Source: Pseudomonas oryzihabitans (GTDB lineage: Bacteria; Pseudomonadota; Gammaproteobacteria; Pseudomonadales; Pseudomonadaceae). From it: a stretch of 64,000 nt of DNA. The stretch spans positions 3,990,501 through 4,054,500 of the forward strand of contig NZ_CP013987.1 of NCBI RefSeq assembly GCF_001518815.1. Direction: 5' to 3'. The notes under the pieces are model-generated. The model ran no database searches and had not been told where the DNA came from. It was given only the letters and a program-made list of their open reading frames with translations. Below are positions 45,861-58,723 of this stretch, piece by piece. Within the stretch, counting starts at the first letter, position 1. Each line of letters opens with the position of its first letter. The translations under genes were made by a program, and so were the position numbers.

Positions 45861-47498
45861 ATGGCAAAGAGAAGCGGCTTTGAGAAAGTGATTCGAGCCA
45901 TAGCGCGTGAAACAGCCAAACAGCAACGACTTCAAGCCTCTGAACAACGCGCCTTACAGCAGGAGGCCGACCGTACGCAACGTGAACAAAGAAGAGATAG
46001 GGCTATAAAAGAACGCGAGCAAGCTCGCTACAGCCGCGAGTCCGAACGATTTGCAAAGCAAAACTATTTAGAATTTCAAACACAAGAAGCACGCGACAAA
46101 AATGATAGCACCGCACTATTCTTAAGCGAACTTGAGAATATTTTATCCGCTACATTAATGGTTGATGACACGGTTACCTTTGACTCGCTTAGAGTCTTAG
46201 AAAACCCACCACAATTCGCCCCACCAAAGTCCTTAACAACTGCCATAAAAGGTCCTTCCCTAGAGTCATTTACGTCAAAAGTACCCTCTTTACCTTGGCA
46301 TGCCTTTTTAATGCCAGGCTATAAGGCCAAACACTCGGAAAAACTAAGACTCGCCAACGAGCAATTTATTGCTAGCGAGCAGCAAATCAACACTCAAAAC
46401 ACGCAACGTTTAGATTTATTAAGGAAAGCTCGCGAGGACTATGAAGCAGGAGTATCAGCTTTTTTGGAAAAGAAAGCACTTCGCGACTCTGAAGTCGATG
46501 CGTTTCGTTACTCTTATTATGAGGGCGACTCGGAGTCCATTGTAGCTTATTGCAGCATGGTTCTTGAAAAATCTGTCTATCCAGAAGGTTTTCCACAAAA
46601 CTTTTCTCTGGCCTATCAACCTGACTCAAAACAACTGGTAATTGAGTATGAACTACCTACGGTAGAAATAATCCCCAGCGTAGCCGAGTATCGCTATGTC
46701 AAAACTAGAGACGAGATCGTTGAGAAGCTACGCAAGCCTGGAGAAATAAAAGCATTATATTCGGATGTTGTGGCGAGCATAGCACTAAGATGCTTACACG
46801 AAATATTCGAGGCTGACCAAGGCGAGTTTCTTGAGACCTGCTGTTTTAGCGGATATGTGAATACAATTGATCCTGCAACCGGCCGGGAGATACAACCGCA
46901 TCTTGTTTCCGTCCGAACGTCGCGCAAAACTTTCACAGAGATAGACTTAGCGCGGGTAGATCGAGCTGTGTGCCTTAAAAATTTAGGCGCCCATGTTTCT
47001 AGATCTCCAAGCGAAGCTCAAGCCGTTAGGCCTATTATTGAATTTCATATGATAGACAAACGATTTATTGACCAACAGGACCTTACTTCACAGCTGAGTT
47101 CTGCCACCAACCTAATGGACCTTAACCCATACGAATTTGAAACTCTTGTAGCAAATCTATTCTCAAAAATGGGACTAGAGTCTAAGCTTACAAGATCCTC
47201 GCGAGACGGAGGCGTTGACTGTATTGCTTACGATCCCCGACCAATTCTAGGGGGAAAAGTAGTAATTCAGGCAAAACGCTATAGACATACCGTGGGAGTT
47301 TCGGCAGTTCGAGATCTTTACGGAACGATGATGAATGAAGGTGCAAACAAAGGAATCCTAGTAACCACTAGCGGCTATGGACCCGACGCATTTGAATTCT
47401 CGAAAGACAAACCGATAGAGCTGATCGAGGGTGGCGGATTGCTTTTCCTCCTTCAAGAAATCGGAGTTGAAGCACGAATATTAATGCCTGAAGACTAG
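45861..47498 (+). CDS. Mrr-type restriction endonuclease with N-terminal coiled coil
   Basis: Predicted 545-residue protein. Residues about 10-85 are a highly charged coiled coil (many Arg, Glu, Gln); the middle (about 90-400) is of unknown type with a further helical part around 165-210. The C-terminus is an Mrr-like PD-(D/E)XK nuclease: LNPYEFETLVANLFSKMG, SRDGGVDCIAYD with Asp453, VVIQAKRY with Lys472, and NKGILVTTSGYG. Mrr enzymes cut modified or foreign DNA. The gene is markedly AT-rich beside its neighbours, stands alone and has no methyltransferase partner, all of which suggest horizontal acquisition and a defence role. The fusion layout is not one I can name. Confidence 0.8.
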   Translation: MAKRSGFEKVIRAIARETAKQQRLQASEQRALQQEADRTQREQRRDRAIKEREQARYSRESERFAKQNYLEFQTQEARDKNDSTALFLSELENILSATLMVDDTVTFDSLRVLENPPQFAPPKSLTTAIKGPSLESFTSKVPSLPWHAFLMPGYKAKHSEKLRLANEQFIASEQQINTQNTQRLDLLRKAREDYEAGVSAFLEKKALRDSEVDAFRYSYYEGDSESIVAYCSMVLEKSVYPEGFPQNFSLAYQPDSKQLVIEYELPTVEIIPSVAEYRYVKTRDEIVEKLRKPGEIKALYSDVVASIALRCLHEIFEADQGEFLETCCFSGYVNTIDPATGREIQPHLVSVRTSRKTFTEIDLARVDRAVCLKNLGAHVSRSPSEAQAVRPIIEFHMIDKRFIDQQDLTSQLSSATNLMDLNPYEFETLVANLFSKMGLESKLTRSSRDGGVDCIAYDPRPILGGKVVIQAKRYRHTVGVSAVRDLYGTMMNEGANKGILVTTSGYGPDAFEFSKDKPIELIEGGGLLFLLQEIGVEARILMPED

Positions 47499-47808
47499 GA
47501 AAATGCACAAAAAAATCATCAAAATACAATCCTAACTTGCCACATAATAAAACCGCCTACTGAATAGCCGCTGCCTAACTTAAAGAAATCTCAACATAAC
47601 ACTACAGATAAAAACCATCACCTTTACCAAAAGGAATCTCAAGTTTAAATCACACAAGCTCTATCTAAATATTGCGTATCAATCCATTGGTCGATTGCAA
47701 AGCTTGCACTAATAATTGGATTATTTTCTTAAAAAAGCTCAATGACTCCGACTACTCCTCATTAAATACTAGGCCCCAGCCACAGTACCCCCCACAAGGA
47801 CCGTCCCC
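47499..47808. other. AT-rich intergenic stretch
   Basis: About 310 bases of AT-rich sequence continuing the low-GC character of the nuclease gene. No supported ORF, terminator with a clear stem, or mobile-element end was found. The last 25 bases are GC-richer and hold the AAGGA ribosome site of the curlin-like gene. Confidence 0.4.
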
Positions 47809-48930
47809 ATGCAAACCTCCCGCTCCCTCATGGTCGCGTTGCTGCTGGCCAATACCGGTGCCGTCTGGGCCGAATCCAATACGGCCAACGTCCAGCAGGA
47901 CGGTGGCTTCAACAGGGTGAACCTGAACCAGGGCAGCGAGCTGTCGGCGCGTAACAAGGCCGATATCCAGCAGAGCGGTATCTTTCTCACTACTCAGGTC
48001 ACCCAGCAGGACGATGCCGATGACAGCGTGCGGGTGGTGCAGGACAGCGCCAGGAGCTATGCCGAAGTCAACCAGACCTTGGGTTCGCAGCGGCGGGTGG
48101 ATATCGAGCAGCTCAATGCGGGCTACGGGCGGGTACAGGTCGATCAGGGGCCAGGCAGTGGCAACGAGACGGTGGTGCGGCAAAGCGGTCTGCGGCTGGA
48201 TACCTTTGTGCAGCAGGATGGTGGCTTTCACCGCATCGACATCGATCAGACCAGCGACCGGGCAGGTGGTAATACCCTGACGGCACGGCAAGACGGCCTC
48301 AACGGCACCCTGGAGCTGGGCCAGCATGGCGATGCGCTGGACCTGCAGGTGGTCAGCTTCGGACTGCGCAATAGCGCCTGGGTCAGTCAGAACGGCAATG
48401 ACTCGACCACCCTCATCGAACAACGCGGCAACGACAACTACATTAGCCTCAAGCAGGCCGGCGAGCGAACCGATTCCACCGTGGTGCAACAGGGTAACGG
48501 CAACGACGCCCGGGTCCGGCACTCCAGCGCCTATTCGCGGCCCAGCAACGTCGATATCGCCCAGCGCGGCGACCTCAACCGCGCCGACGTCAATGTCTAT
48601 GGCGCCGGCAACCAGCTGACCTTGGCGCAGACTGGTAATGGCAATAACGCCGACGTTATCGCCTCGGGTGAGGGCAATCAGCTGGATCTGGTATCTAACG
48701 GCGAGAGCAACGGCGTCTCGGCCTACTACCTGGGTAACGACGGCCAGCTGAAGGTCGATCAACAGGGCGACAATCTCGAGGTGACGGCTTATGTCACAGG
48801 TAATGCCTCCAGCATCACCGCCAGCCAGAGTGGCTACCAGCACACCGCCGACCTGACCCAGAACACGGCGGGCAATGCCATCAACGTCATCCAGAGCGGC
48901 TTTTCCAACCACGCCGTCATTACCCAATAG
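47809..48930 (+). CDS. Curlin-repeat (CsgA/CsgB-like) secreted protein
   Basis: Predicted 373-residue exported protein. A signal peptide (ends VWAES) is followed by repeats of about 20-23 residues built on the curlin pattern Q-x-G-x2-N-x-(hydrophobic)-x-(hydrophobic)-x-Q, for example QNGNDSTTLIEQRGNDNYI and QTGNGNNADVIASGEGNQL. Stacked repeats of this type form the beta-solenoid of functional amyloid. The protein is longer than CsgA (about 150 residues) and no csgE, csgF or csgG gene is nearby, so its export route must lie elsewhere. It ends at HAVITQ, a full repeat end. Confidence 0.82.
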   Translation: MQTSRSLMVALLLANTGAVWAESNTANVQQDGGFNRVNLNQGSELSARNKADIQQSGIFLTTQVTQQDDADDSVRVVQDSARSYAEVNQTLGSQRRVDIEQLNAGYGRVQVDQGPGSGNETVVRQSGLRLDTFVQQDGGFHRIDIDQTSDRAGGNTLTARQDGLNGTLELGQHGDALDLQVVSFGLRNSAWVSQNGNDSTTLIEQRGNDNYISLKQAGERTDSTVVQQGNGNDARVRHSSAYSRPSNVDIAQRGDLNRADVNVYGAGNQLTLAQTGNGNNADVIASGEGNQLDLVSNGESNGVSAYYLGNDGQLKVDQQGDNLEVTAYVTGNASSITASQSGYQHTADLTQNTAGNAINVIQSGFSNHAVITQ

Positions 48931-49033
48931 CCTTTCGTTCTAGCCGAGCAACTGACCGCTGTGCGTGCGGACGCTGACAGCCCACCTCAAACAGAATTTT
49001 TCACTCTATCCACACACAAGGCTATAGACCGAT

Positions 49034-49366
49034 ATGAAAGCTTTCGAAGCCGGCTCTTTCTCTGATGTTGCAAACACCCCTCTGGCAACGACGTTGTGGC
49101 AGTTTTTGCACAGAGACACGTCCATTGCCTGCCTAGAAACCAGCACCTATCTGCAGCGACCTGCCATTGAAGGTCTCCAGCCTCGTCTGCTGGCTGAGTT
49201 TGGTGACGAGATCAAAGCGGACAGGATCAAGCAAATGACCGGACGCATGGTCAAGCAAGTGATGGAGAGTCTGGGCTACCACCTGGAGCAGCCTGATATC
49301 GATATCCAGAACAAGGATCTCTATAAAACTGCAGCCCGTTATGCCAAATCCGGGGAAACTGCGTAA
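49034..49366 (+). CDS. Hypothetical protein
   Basis: Predicted 110-residue cytosolic protein, mostly helical, with segments TTLWQFLHRDTS, LLAEFGDEIKADRIKQMTGRMVKQVM-like (here EIKADRIKQMTGRM) and a C-terminal YKTAARYAKSG. No signal peptide or membrane segment. I do not recognise the family. It lies 103 bases after the curlin-like gene on the same strand, in a region of scattered small genes. Confidence 0.5.
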   Translation: MKAFEAGSFSDVANTPLATTLWQFLHRDTSIACLETSTYLQRPAIEGLQPRLLAEFGDEIKADRIKQMTGRMVKQVMESLGYHLEQPDIDIQNKDLYKTAARYAKSGETA

Positions 49367-49408
49367 TCGGACCGGCATGGACAAAAGAGCTATGCCTGGC
49401 CTCGGTTG

Positions 49409-49438
49409 ATGGTCGGCAACCCATGGCCTGCCGACCAT
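49409..49438. other. Perfect 10-bp hairpin
   Basis: ATGGTCGGCA / TGCCGACCAT with a 10-base loop and no U-run on either side. It begins one base after the stop of the broken minus-strand frame at 49439 and 43 bases after the plus-strand gene, so it may end either transcript. A second hairpin, CGCGGCTGA / TCAGCCGCG, lies at 49501-49525. Confidence 0.5.
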
Positions 49439-49641
49439 TCACAGCGTCACGATGATGTAGTAAAGCAGCGTATCGTCGCGTACCAGGGTAAAGGTAAGGA
49501 CGCGGCTGAAAAGATCTCAGCCGCGCTCATTCCAATTAGCGGATTGAGCTTCGGCAGCTGGGTTCTCAATGTCTGGATCTCGCCGAGACATTCCTCGAAT
49601 TTGCAGCGCCAGACAAGAAGCTGAGCGTTTTTGCGCATCAC
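49439..49641 (-). pseudogene. Possible frameshifted small gene remnant
   Basis: On the minus strand a frame opens at 49641 (MMRKNAQLLVWRCKFEE) and reads protein-like up to GMSAAEIFS. Shifting frame at the TTTT in that spot gives RVLTFTLVRDDTLLYYIIVTL and a stop at 49441-49439, a convincing strand-rich protein end; split in two here as RVLTFTLVRDDT and LLYYIIVTL. Neither frame alone looks whole. A hairpin follows the stop. The region from 49367 to 49726 holds no other gene I can support. Confidence 0.3.
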
Positions 49642-49726
49642 TGGCTATGACCGTTGTGGCGCTAGATGCTCAATCTTTGCCCCACGCGGCCGCTACCCTT
49701 GGGATGTACCTTTCAAGGAGTCCGCG

Positions 49727-50206
49727 ATGTCCAGCACGCTGTCGGTGAATGGCATTGGCCACGGCATCTTGCGCGCGCCCACGCTCAGGCTGGGTGGCGC
49801 GACTGCCAAGCCCACCGCCGAGGAAGAGGCGGCCAAGGTTGAGCTAGCCAAGAAGCCCAAGGGCATCGGCAAGCCCAATCCACTGAACCAGATCAAGGAT
49901 CAGGCCGAAGCCGAGGCTACCTCTGGCGGGGAGAAGAGCAGCACCGGCAACAAGACCCTGGATACCCTGCAGAAGGCCATAGACATGGCCAAGCGGCAAC
50001 TGGAGCTGGCGCAAAAGCAGTTGCGCGCTGTAGAGGCCCAGAGCAAGGGCGAAGGCAAGGCTGACGAGGCCAGCCAGGCCGCGCGCGAAGCCGCCCAGGC
50101 CAATGTGGCCGCCGCCAGCGAGGCGTTGACGACTGCCTACGCCGCCTATACCGAAGCCCTGAAGAAGGCTGGCGACAGCACCGGTGGTGTCAGCGCCCGG
50201 GCGTGA
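49727..50206 (+). CDS. Hypothetical coiled-coil protein
   Basis: Predicted 159-residue protein, Ala/Lys/Glu-rich, with a long helix at about residues 75-150 (LDTLQKAIDMAKRQLELAQK and onward) that should form a coiled coil, and a disordered Gly/Ser/Lys N-terminal third. No signal peptide or membrane segment. AAGGAG at 49715-49720 lies 6 bases before the ATG at 49727; a longer upstream frame is not supported. Family unknown. Confidence 0.65.
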   Translation: MSSTLSVNGIGHGILRAPTLRLGGATAKPTAEEEAAKVELAKKPKGIGKPNPLNQIKDQAEAEATSGGEKSSTGNKTLDTLQKAIDMAKRQLELAQKQLRAVEAQSKGEGKADEASQAAREAAQANVAAASEALTTAYAAYTEALKKAGDSTGGVSARA

Positions 50207-50275
50207 TGCTGGCCCCCTGACTGGACGGCCTGGGCTACTCTCGGATGCTATTCAAGATCTGGAGGGCGTACTCGC

Positions 50276-51091
50276 ATGGCAGCCAAACTCAGCGGCAAGA
50301 CCGCGCTGGTCACCGGCGCGGCCCAGGGCATAGGCGCCGCCATCGCCCGGACTTTCGTGGCGGAGGGTGCCTTCGTCTATATCACCGACCTGAACGCTGA
50401 CCTTGGCCGCGCCGTCGCCGCCGAGCTGGGGGACGGTGCCTGCTACCTGCATCTGGACGTGCGCTTGGAAGACGACTGGCAGCAGGTGACGCGGCAGATC
50501 CTCGCGGAGCGCGGGGGGCTGGACGTGCTGGTGAACAACGCCGGGATCACCGGATTCGAGCAGGGCGTGGTGGCTCATGATCCGGAGCACGCCAGTCTCG
50601 AAGACTGGCACGCGGTGCATCGCACCAACCTCGATGGCGTCTTTCTCGGCTGCAAATACGGCATCCGTGCCATGCGGCAGGCAGGCGCCGGGTCCATCAT
50701 CAATATCTCGTCGCGCTCCGGGCTGGTGGGCATCCCCGGCGCGGCGGCCTATGCCTCGTCCAAGGCCGCCGTACGCAACCACAGCAAGACGGTCGCCCTC
50801 TATTGCGCGGAGCAGGGCCTCGCGATCCGCTGCAATTCCATCCACCCCGCCGCCATCCTCACGCCGATGTGGGAGCCCATGCTGGGCGACGGCCCGGACC
50901 GCGAGGCCCGCATGGCTGCGCTGGTGCGGGATACGCCGCTGCGGCGCTTTGGCCGGCCCGAGGAAGTCGCCGCCGTGGCGCTGCTGCTGGCCTCCGACGA
51001 CGCCGGCTACATGACCGGCAGCGAGCTGAATCTGGACGGCGGCCTGCTGGCCGGTTCGGCGGTGACGCCCGCGACGGCGGAAGCGCCCTAG
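50276..51091 (+). CDS. SDR family oxidoreductase
   Basis: Predicted 271-residue NAD(P)-dependent short-chain dehydrogenase. [10 protein letters not shown] at about residues 14-23, Asp in [11 protein letters not shown] favouring NAD, NNAG motif, catalytic Ser in NISSRSG and YASSK. The sequence resembles 3-alpha/20-beta-hydroxysteroid and glucose dehydrogenase-like SDRs; the substrate is unknown. GGAGGG precedes the ATG. Monocistronic, converging on the acetyltransferase gene. Confidence 0.88.
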   Translation: MAAKLSGKTALVTGAAQGIGAAIARTFVAEGAFVYITDLNADLGRAVAAELGDGACYLHLDVRLEDDWQQVTRQILAERGGLDVLVNNAGITGFEQGVVAHDPEHASLEDWHAVHRTNLDGVFLGCKYGIRAMRQAGAGSIINISSRSGLVGIPGAAAYASSKAAVRNHSKTVALYCAEQGLAIRCNSIHPAAILTPMWEPMLGDGPDREARMAALVRDTPLRRFGRPEEVAAVALLLASDDAGYMTGSELNLDGGLLAGSAVTPATAEAP

Positions 51092-51155
51092 TCGTTGAGT
51101 AGGCGATGGAAGACTGCGCTCTGGCTTTCGGCGGGTGAGCGGCTACACCGGCGCC

Positions 51156-51656
51156 TCAGAGCGCCGTGTCTTCCTGCCGGTAGATCCGCAGCCCACGCGC
51201 CTGGTAGTTGGCCAGGGCGGCTGGGTGATCCAGGGTGCAGGTATGCACCCAGACGCGCTCGGTACCAGGCCAGTCCCAGGCGGAACGGAGGGCATGGCTG
51301 AGCAGCGGCCCGCCGAAACCAAGCCCCATGAAGGCGCCGGCCAAGCCGAAGTAGCGGATCTCGGCGTTGCGACCATCCGGGCGGTACAGCTCGTAGTAAC
51401 CGGCAATGGCGCCGCGGTGATAGGCGACCCAGGTGCGGTGGCCTTCCTGCTCCACCAGTTCGCGCCACTGGGCGTCGCTCCAGCTGTCGAGATCGCTCCA
51501 GTCCCAGGCCTGGCCGACCAGGGCATAGAGGAAGCGATTGAGTTCGGGTTGCGGCACCTCGCACTCGACGATCTGCAGGTCAGGCCGTGGCGGCTTCTCG
51601 CGCAATTCGGTCGGCGCGGTCATCTCCAGGTAGAAGGTGGTGTAGCTCTGCGTCAT
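51156..51656 (-). CDS. GNAT family N-acetyltransferase
   Basis: Predicted 166-residue acetyltransferase. The acetyl-CoA region is in the second half: TWVAYHRGAIAGYYEL, IRYFGLAGAFMGLGFGGPLLSHAL (the loop GLGFGGPLL stands for the R/QxxGxG/A site), and VHTCTLDHPAALANYQARGL. AGGAG lies on the minus strand about 9 bases before the ATG. Acceptor substrate unknown. Confidence 0.85.
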   Translation of the reverse strand: MTQSYTTFYLEMTAPTELREKPPRPDLQIVECEVPQPELNRFLYALVGQAWDWSDLDSWSDAQWRELVEQEGHRTWVAYHRGAIAGYYELYRPDGRNAEIRYFGLAGAFMGLGFGGPLLSHALRSAWDWPGTERVWVHTCTLDHPAALANYQARGLRIYRQEDTAL

Positions 51657-51822
51657 CGGCTGGCTCCTCTGTAACGTCAGGCCCGATTGTGACCAGAGCC
51701 AGGGGGATGCCGCCAGCCTGATTGCGACGTCTAACTAGGTTGCTTGAGCGCGATACGGAGACTTGCCCTAGGGACAGGCGGTGGTATTGGATGAACCCCT
51801 ACCTGTATCGAGGATGACCATC

Positions 51823-52383
51823 ATGCCCCTCTCATCGCGGCTGACACCCCTGTCCGAACAGAACACGACGGCAGAACAGCAGCGCGTACTGGCCGAGATC
51901 CAGAGCGGTCCGCGGGGAAATCTCGATGGGCCCTTCCTGGCCTGGATCCACAGTCCGGCGCTGGCCAACCATGCCCAGCGGCTGGGTGCCTTCTGCCGCT
52001 ACGGTACTCGGCTGGAATTGCGCCTTACCGAGCTGGCGATCCTCACCACCGCCGCCTGGTGGCGCGCCCAGGCGGAATGGCAGATCCATGAGCCCATCGC
52101 CCGTCAGGCGGGGCTGGCGGATCAGGTGATAGAGGCAATCCGGCAAGGCGCCGTGCCGTCCTTCGAGACGCCCGAGGAGGCCTGCGTCCATGCCATCGGG
52201 GTGGCGCTCTACGACACCCGGCGTATCCCCGATGACCTCTACCAGCAGGGCGTAGCGCTGTTCGGCGAAGCCGGGATGGTCGAGCTGGTGGGTGTCTATG
52301 GCTACTACAGCCTGGTCGCCATGACCCTCAACGCCTTCGCGGTGGACCGGGGCGGCGACACGCCCCTCCCCTTCGCCGAGTAA
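51823..52383 (+). CDS. Carboxymuconolactone decarboxylase family protein
   Basis: Predicted 186-residue all-helical protein of the AhpD/CMD superfamily. The central motif ELAILTTAAWWRAQAEWQIH is the CMD helix pair, but the CxxC redox pair of AhpD is absent (WWRAQAEW instead), so it is closer to the decarboxylase branch or to enzymes of unknown role. ATG at 51823 is preferred, since GAGG is 9 bases upstream; GTG 51781 and ATG 51814 are less likely. No aromatic pathway genes are adjacent. Confidence 0.82.
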   Translation: MPLSSRLTPLSEQNTTAEQQRVLAEIQSGPRGNLDGPFLAWIHSPALANHAQRLGAFCRYGTRLELRLTELAILTTAAWWRAQAEWQIHEPIARQAGLADQVIEAIRQGAVPSFETPEEACVHAIGVALYDTRRIPDDLYQQGVALFGEAGMVELVGVYGYYSLVAMTLNAFAVDRGGDTPLPFAE

Positions 52384-52400
52384 GGCCGACCTGCTCGTTC

Positions 52401-53570
52401 CTACCCCGCTACTGCTGCGCCGCTCGCCCGACCGCGCCAGGCCAGGGTCAGCACCATCAGCAACCCCAGGGCGGCCATGCCGGCGCCGGCCAGGGAGATG
52501 GCCGGATAGCCCAGACCGGCGCTGATCACCGCGCCACCCAGGGCCGCGCCCAGGGCATTGCCCAGGTTGAAGGCACCGATGTTGACCGCCGAGGCCAGGT
52601 TGGGGGCGTCCTTGGCGGCGTCCATCACCCGCATCTGCAGCGGCGGGACCAGGGCGAAGCTGGCGATCCCCCAGAGCAGGATGGCCACGGCGGCCGGCAG
52701 CGGCCAGCGTATCAGCACGGTAAAGGCCAGCAGCACCAGGATCAGCAGGCTCAGGGAGGCGATCAGGGTGCGGTCGATGGATTTGTCCGCGGCCTTGCCG
52801 CCCCAAAGATTGCCCAGGGTCAGGCCGACGCCGAACAGCACCAGCATGGCGGTGATGAAGGCCGTGGAGCCATGGGTTTCGCTGGCGAGGATGGGCGCGA
52901 TATAGGTGAAGACGGTGAACATGGCGCCCGAGCCGACCACGGTCAGGCCCAGAGCGGCCAACACCGGCGGGCGGCCCAGCACGCGGATCTCGGCCAGCAC
53001 GCCGTCGCTGGGTGGCAGGGCCACGTTGGGCAGGGCGAACCAGAGCGCGGCCATGGTCAGCAGGCCGAGTCCGGCGATGCCCCAGAAGGCCTGGCGCCAG
53101 CCGAGCAGTTCACCGAACCAGGTAGCCAGGGGCACCCCGCCGATGGTGGCCAGGGTCAGGCCCATGAACATGGCGGCGACCGCCCCGGCGCGCCGATCCG
53201 GGGCGACCACGCTGGCCGCCACCAGGGCGCCGACGCCAAAGAAGGCGCCATGGTTGAGCGAGGTCACCACCCGGGCGATCAGCAGGCTGGTGTAGTCGGT
53301 GGCCAGGGCCGACATCAGGTTGCCCAGGGTAAAGATGGCCATCAGGCCGATCAGCAGCTGGCGACGCGGAATGCGGCCGGTGGTCAGGGTCATCAGCGGT
53401 GCGCCGATCAGCACGCCCAGGGCATAGGCGCTGACCAGCAGACCCGCCGCCGGGATGGAGACGCCGAGGTCGGCGGCGATGCCGGGCAGCATGCCCATGG
53501 GGGCGAACTCGGTGACACCGATGCCGAAGGCACCCGTGGCCAGGGCCAGCAGAGGGGGATTGATACGCAT
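52401..53570 (-). CDS. MFS transporter (AraJ/YdhP-like, DHA1)
   Basis: Predicted 389-residue 12-helix exporter. N-terminal FGIGVTEFAPMGMLPGIAADLGVS, the NHGAFFGVGALVAASVV segment in the helix 4 region and NIGAFNLGNALGAALGG late in the protein are characteristic of AraJ/YdhP efflux proteins for sugars, purines or drugs. It is divergent from a LysR gene 96 bases away that probably controls it. AAGGAG precedes the ATG on the coding strand. Confidence 0.9.
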   Translation of the reverse strand: MRINPPLLALATGAFGIGVTEFAPMGMLPGIAADLGVSIPAAGLLVSAYALGVLIGAPLMTLTTGRIPRRQLLIGLMAIFTLGNLMSALATDYTSLLIARVVTSLNHGAFFGVGALVAASVVAPDRRAGAVAAMFMGLTLATIGGVPLATWFGELLGWRQAFWGIAGLGLLTMAALWFALPNVALPPSDGVLAEIRVLGRPPVLAALGLTVVGSGAMFTVFTYIAPILASETHGSTAFITAMLVLFGVGLTLGNLWGGKAADKSIDRTLIASLSLLILVLLAFTVLIRWPLPAAVAILLWGIASFALVPPLQMRVMDAAKDAPNLASAVNIGAFNLGNALGAALGGAVISAGLGYPAISLAGAGMAALGLLMVLTLAWRGRASGAAVAG

Positions 53571-53666
53571 GGGAAAGGCTCCTTATCTATGCCTTGAATG
53601 CTAAGCTCCTGCTCGATGAGCCGGTAGACGGCGGTTTTGGCATGCACCTTTGCCCTGGAGGCACAA

Positions 53667-54560
53667 GTGGATCTAGCAGGTCGCTCGGGAGAGATGGCGG
53701 TGTTCGCGCAGGTGGTCGAGGCTGGCAGCCTCTCGGCAGCGGCCAGAGCCCTGCGCCTGACGCCTTCGGCGGTGAGTCGCTCCATCGCCCGCACCGAGCA
53801 GCGCCTGGGTACGCGGCTCCTGCTGCGCACCACCCGGGCCATCACCCTCACCGCCGAGGGCGAGGCCTATCTACGCGCCGCGCGGCGCATCCTGGCGGAT
53901 CTGGCCGAGGTGGAAGAGGCCATCGCCGACCAGGGCGTGCCCCAGGGACGGCTGCGGGTCAGCGCCGCCCTCGGCCACGGCCGCATGACCATCGTGCCGT
54001 TGGTGGCGGCCTTCAGCGCCCGCTATCCCGACATCCTGGTGGACCTGGCGCTGGGCGATGAGGTGGTGGACATCCTCGCCGGCCAGGCCGATGTGGCGAT
54101 CCGCTTCGGCCAGCTCGCCGACAGCCCTCTCACCGCCCGGCCCATCGGCGTCACCGGCCAGGTGGTGGTAGCTTCGCCCGCCTACCTCGCCCGCCACGGC
54201 ACGCCCCTGGTGCCGGAAGACCTGCTCGGCCACAACTGCCTGAGATTCAACTTTCGCCGCGCCGCGCCGGACTGGCCTTTCGTGCGCGATGGTCGCGAAT
54301 TCACCCTGAAGATCGCCGGCAACATCGAATGCAACAGCGGCGAGGCCCTGGCACTGCTGGCCCGCGAAGGCGCCGGTATCGCCCGCATCGGTGAATTCAG
54401 CGTGGCTGACGACCTGCGCAGCGGTGCCCTGGTGCCGCTGCTGGAGGCCTGGAATCCGGGCGATCTGGAGCCGATCCACGCCGTTTTCGTCGGAGGCACC
54501 ACCATGCCGGCGCGGGTGCGGGTATTCGTGGATTTCCTGGTGGAACGCCTGGGCCGCTGA
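53667..54560 (+). CDS. LysR family transcriptional regulator
   Basis: Predicted 297-residue regulator. HTH FAQVVEAGSLSAAARALRLTPSAVSRSIARTEQRLGTRLL, quoted here as GSLSAAARALRLTPSAVSR, followed by a periplasmic-binding-protein-like effector domain. The GTG at 53667 is chosen because GGAGG (53657-53661) lies 5 bases upstream and the length is typical; the longer TTG start at 53637 lacks a ribosome site. Divergent from the MFS exporter gene, its likely target. Confidence 0.92.
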   Translation: MDLAGRSGEMAVFAQVVEAGSLSAAARALRLTPSAVSRSIARTEQRLGTRLLLRTTRAITLTAEGEAYLRAARRILADLAEVEEAIADQGVPQGRLRVSAALGHGRMTIVPLVAAFSARYPDILVDLALGDEVVDILAGQADVAIRFGQLADSPLTARPIGVTGQVVVASPAYLARHGTPLVPEDLLGHNCLRFNFRRAAPDWPFVRDGREFTLKIAGNIECNSGEALALLAREGAGIARIGEFSVADDLRSGALVPLLEAWNPGDLEPIHAVFVGGTTMPARVRVFVDFLVERLGR

Positions 54561-54747
54561 CGCGTCATCCGACCGCCGTCGCCGCGGTACGGGCCGGCGC
54601 TCTGCCGCCCGCGTCATTCGCCAAGCCGGTCCGCTTGTAATAGTCTGAGCAATCAACATGCTTAGGTCGCGGCCCTCCTGCCTGTCGCTGTCGCTGCTGA
54701 CGGCGGTACGTCCCAGGCCCCTCTTTCCTTGTCCCGCAGGAGCCCTC

Positions 54748-58578
<3,831 letters not shown>

Positions 58579-58723
58579 CCACGGTTTGCGCCCCTGGCGG
58601 GAAATCCTGGGGCTGACGCCTGTCCTATCCAGCCAGGTCGGACCGACCGCCCTCTGTCGCCAGAGGCGCGGGGGCGGTGCGACCTCGCCTACCCCTCAGG
58701 TTTTCAGGATACCCGCGTTCGCT

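Noticed and set aside
49406-49624. 72-codon plus-strand ORF
   Set aside because: It runs through two perfect hairpins, has no ribosome site, and the minus strand of the same stretch looks more protein-like.
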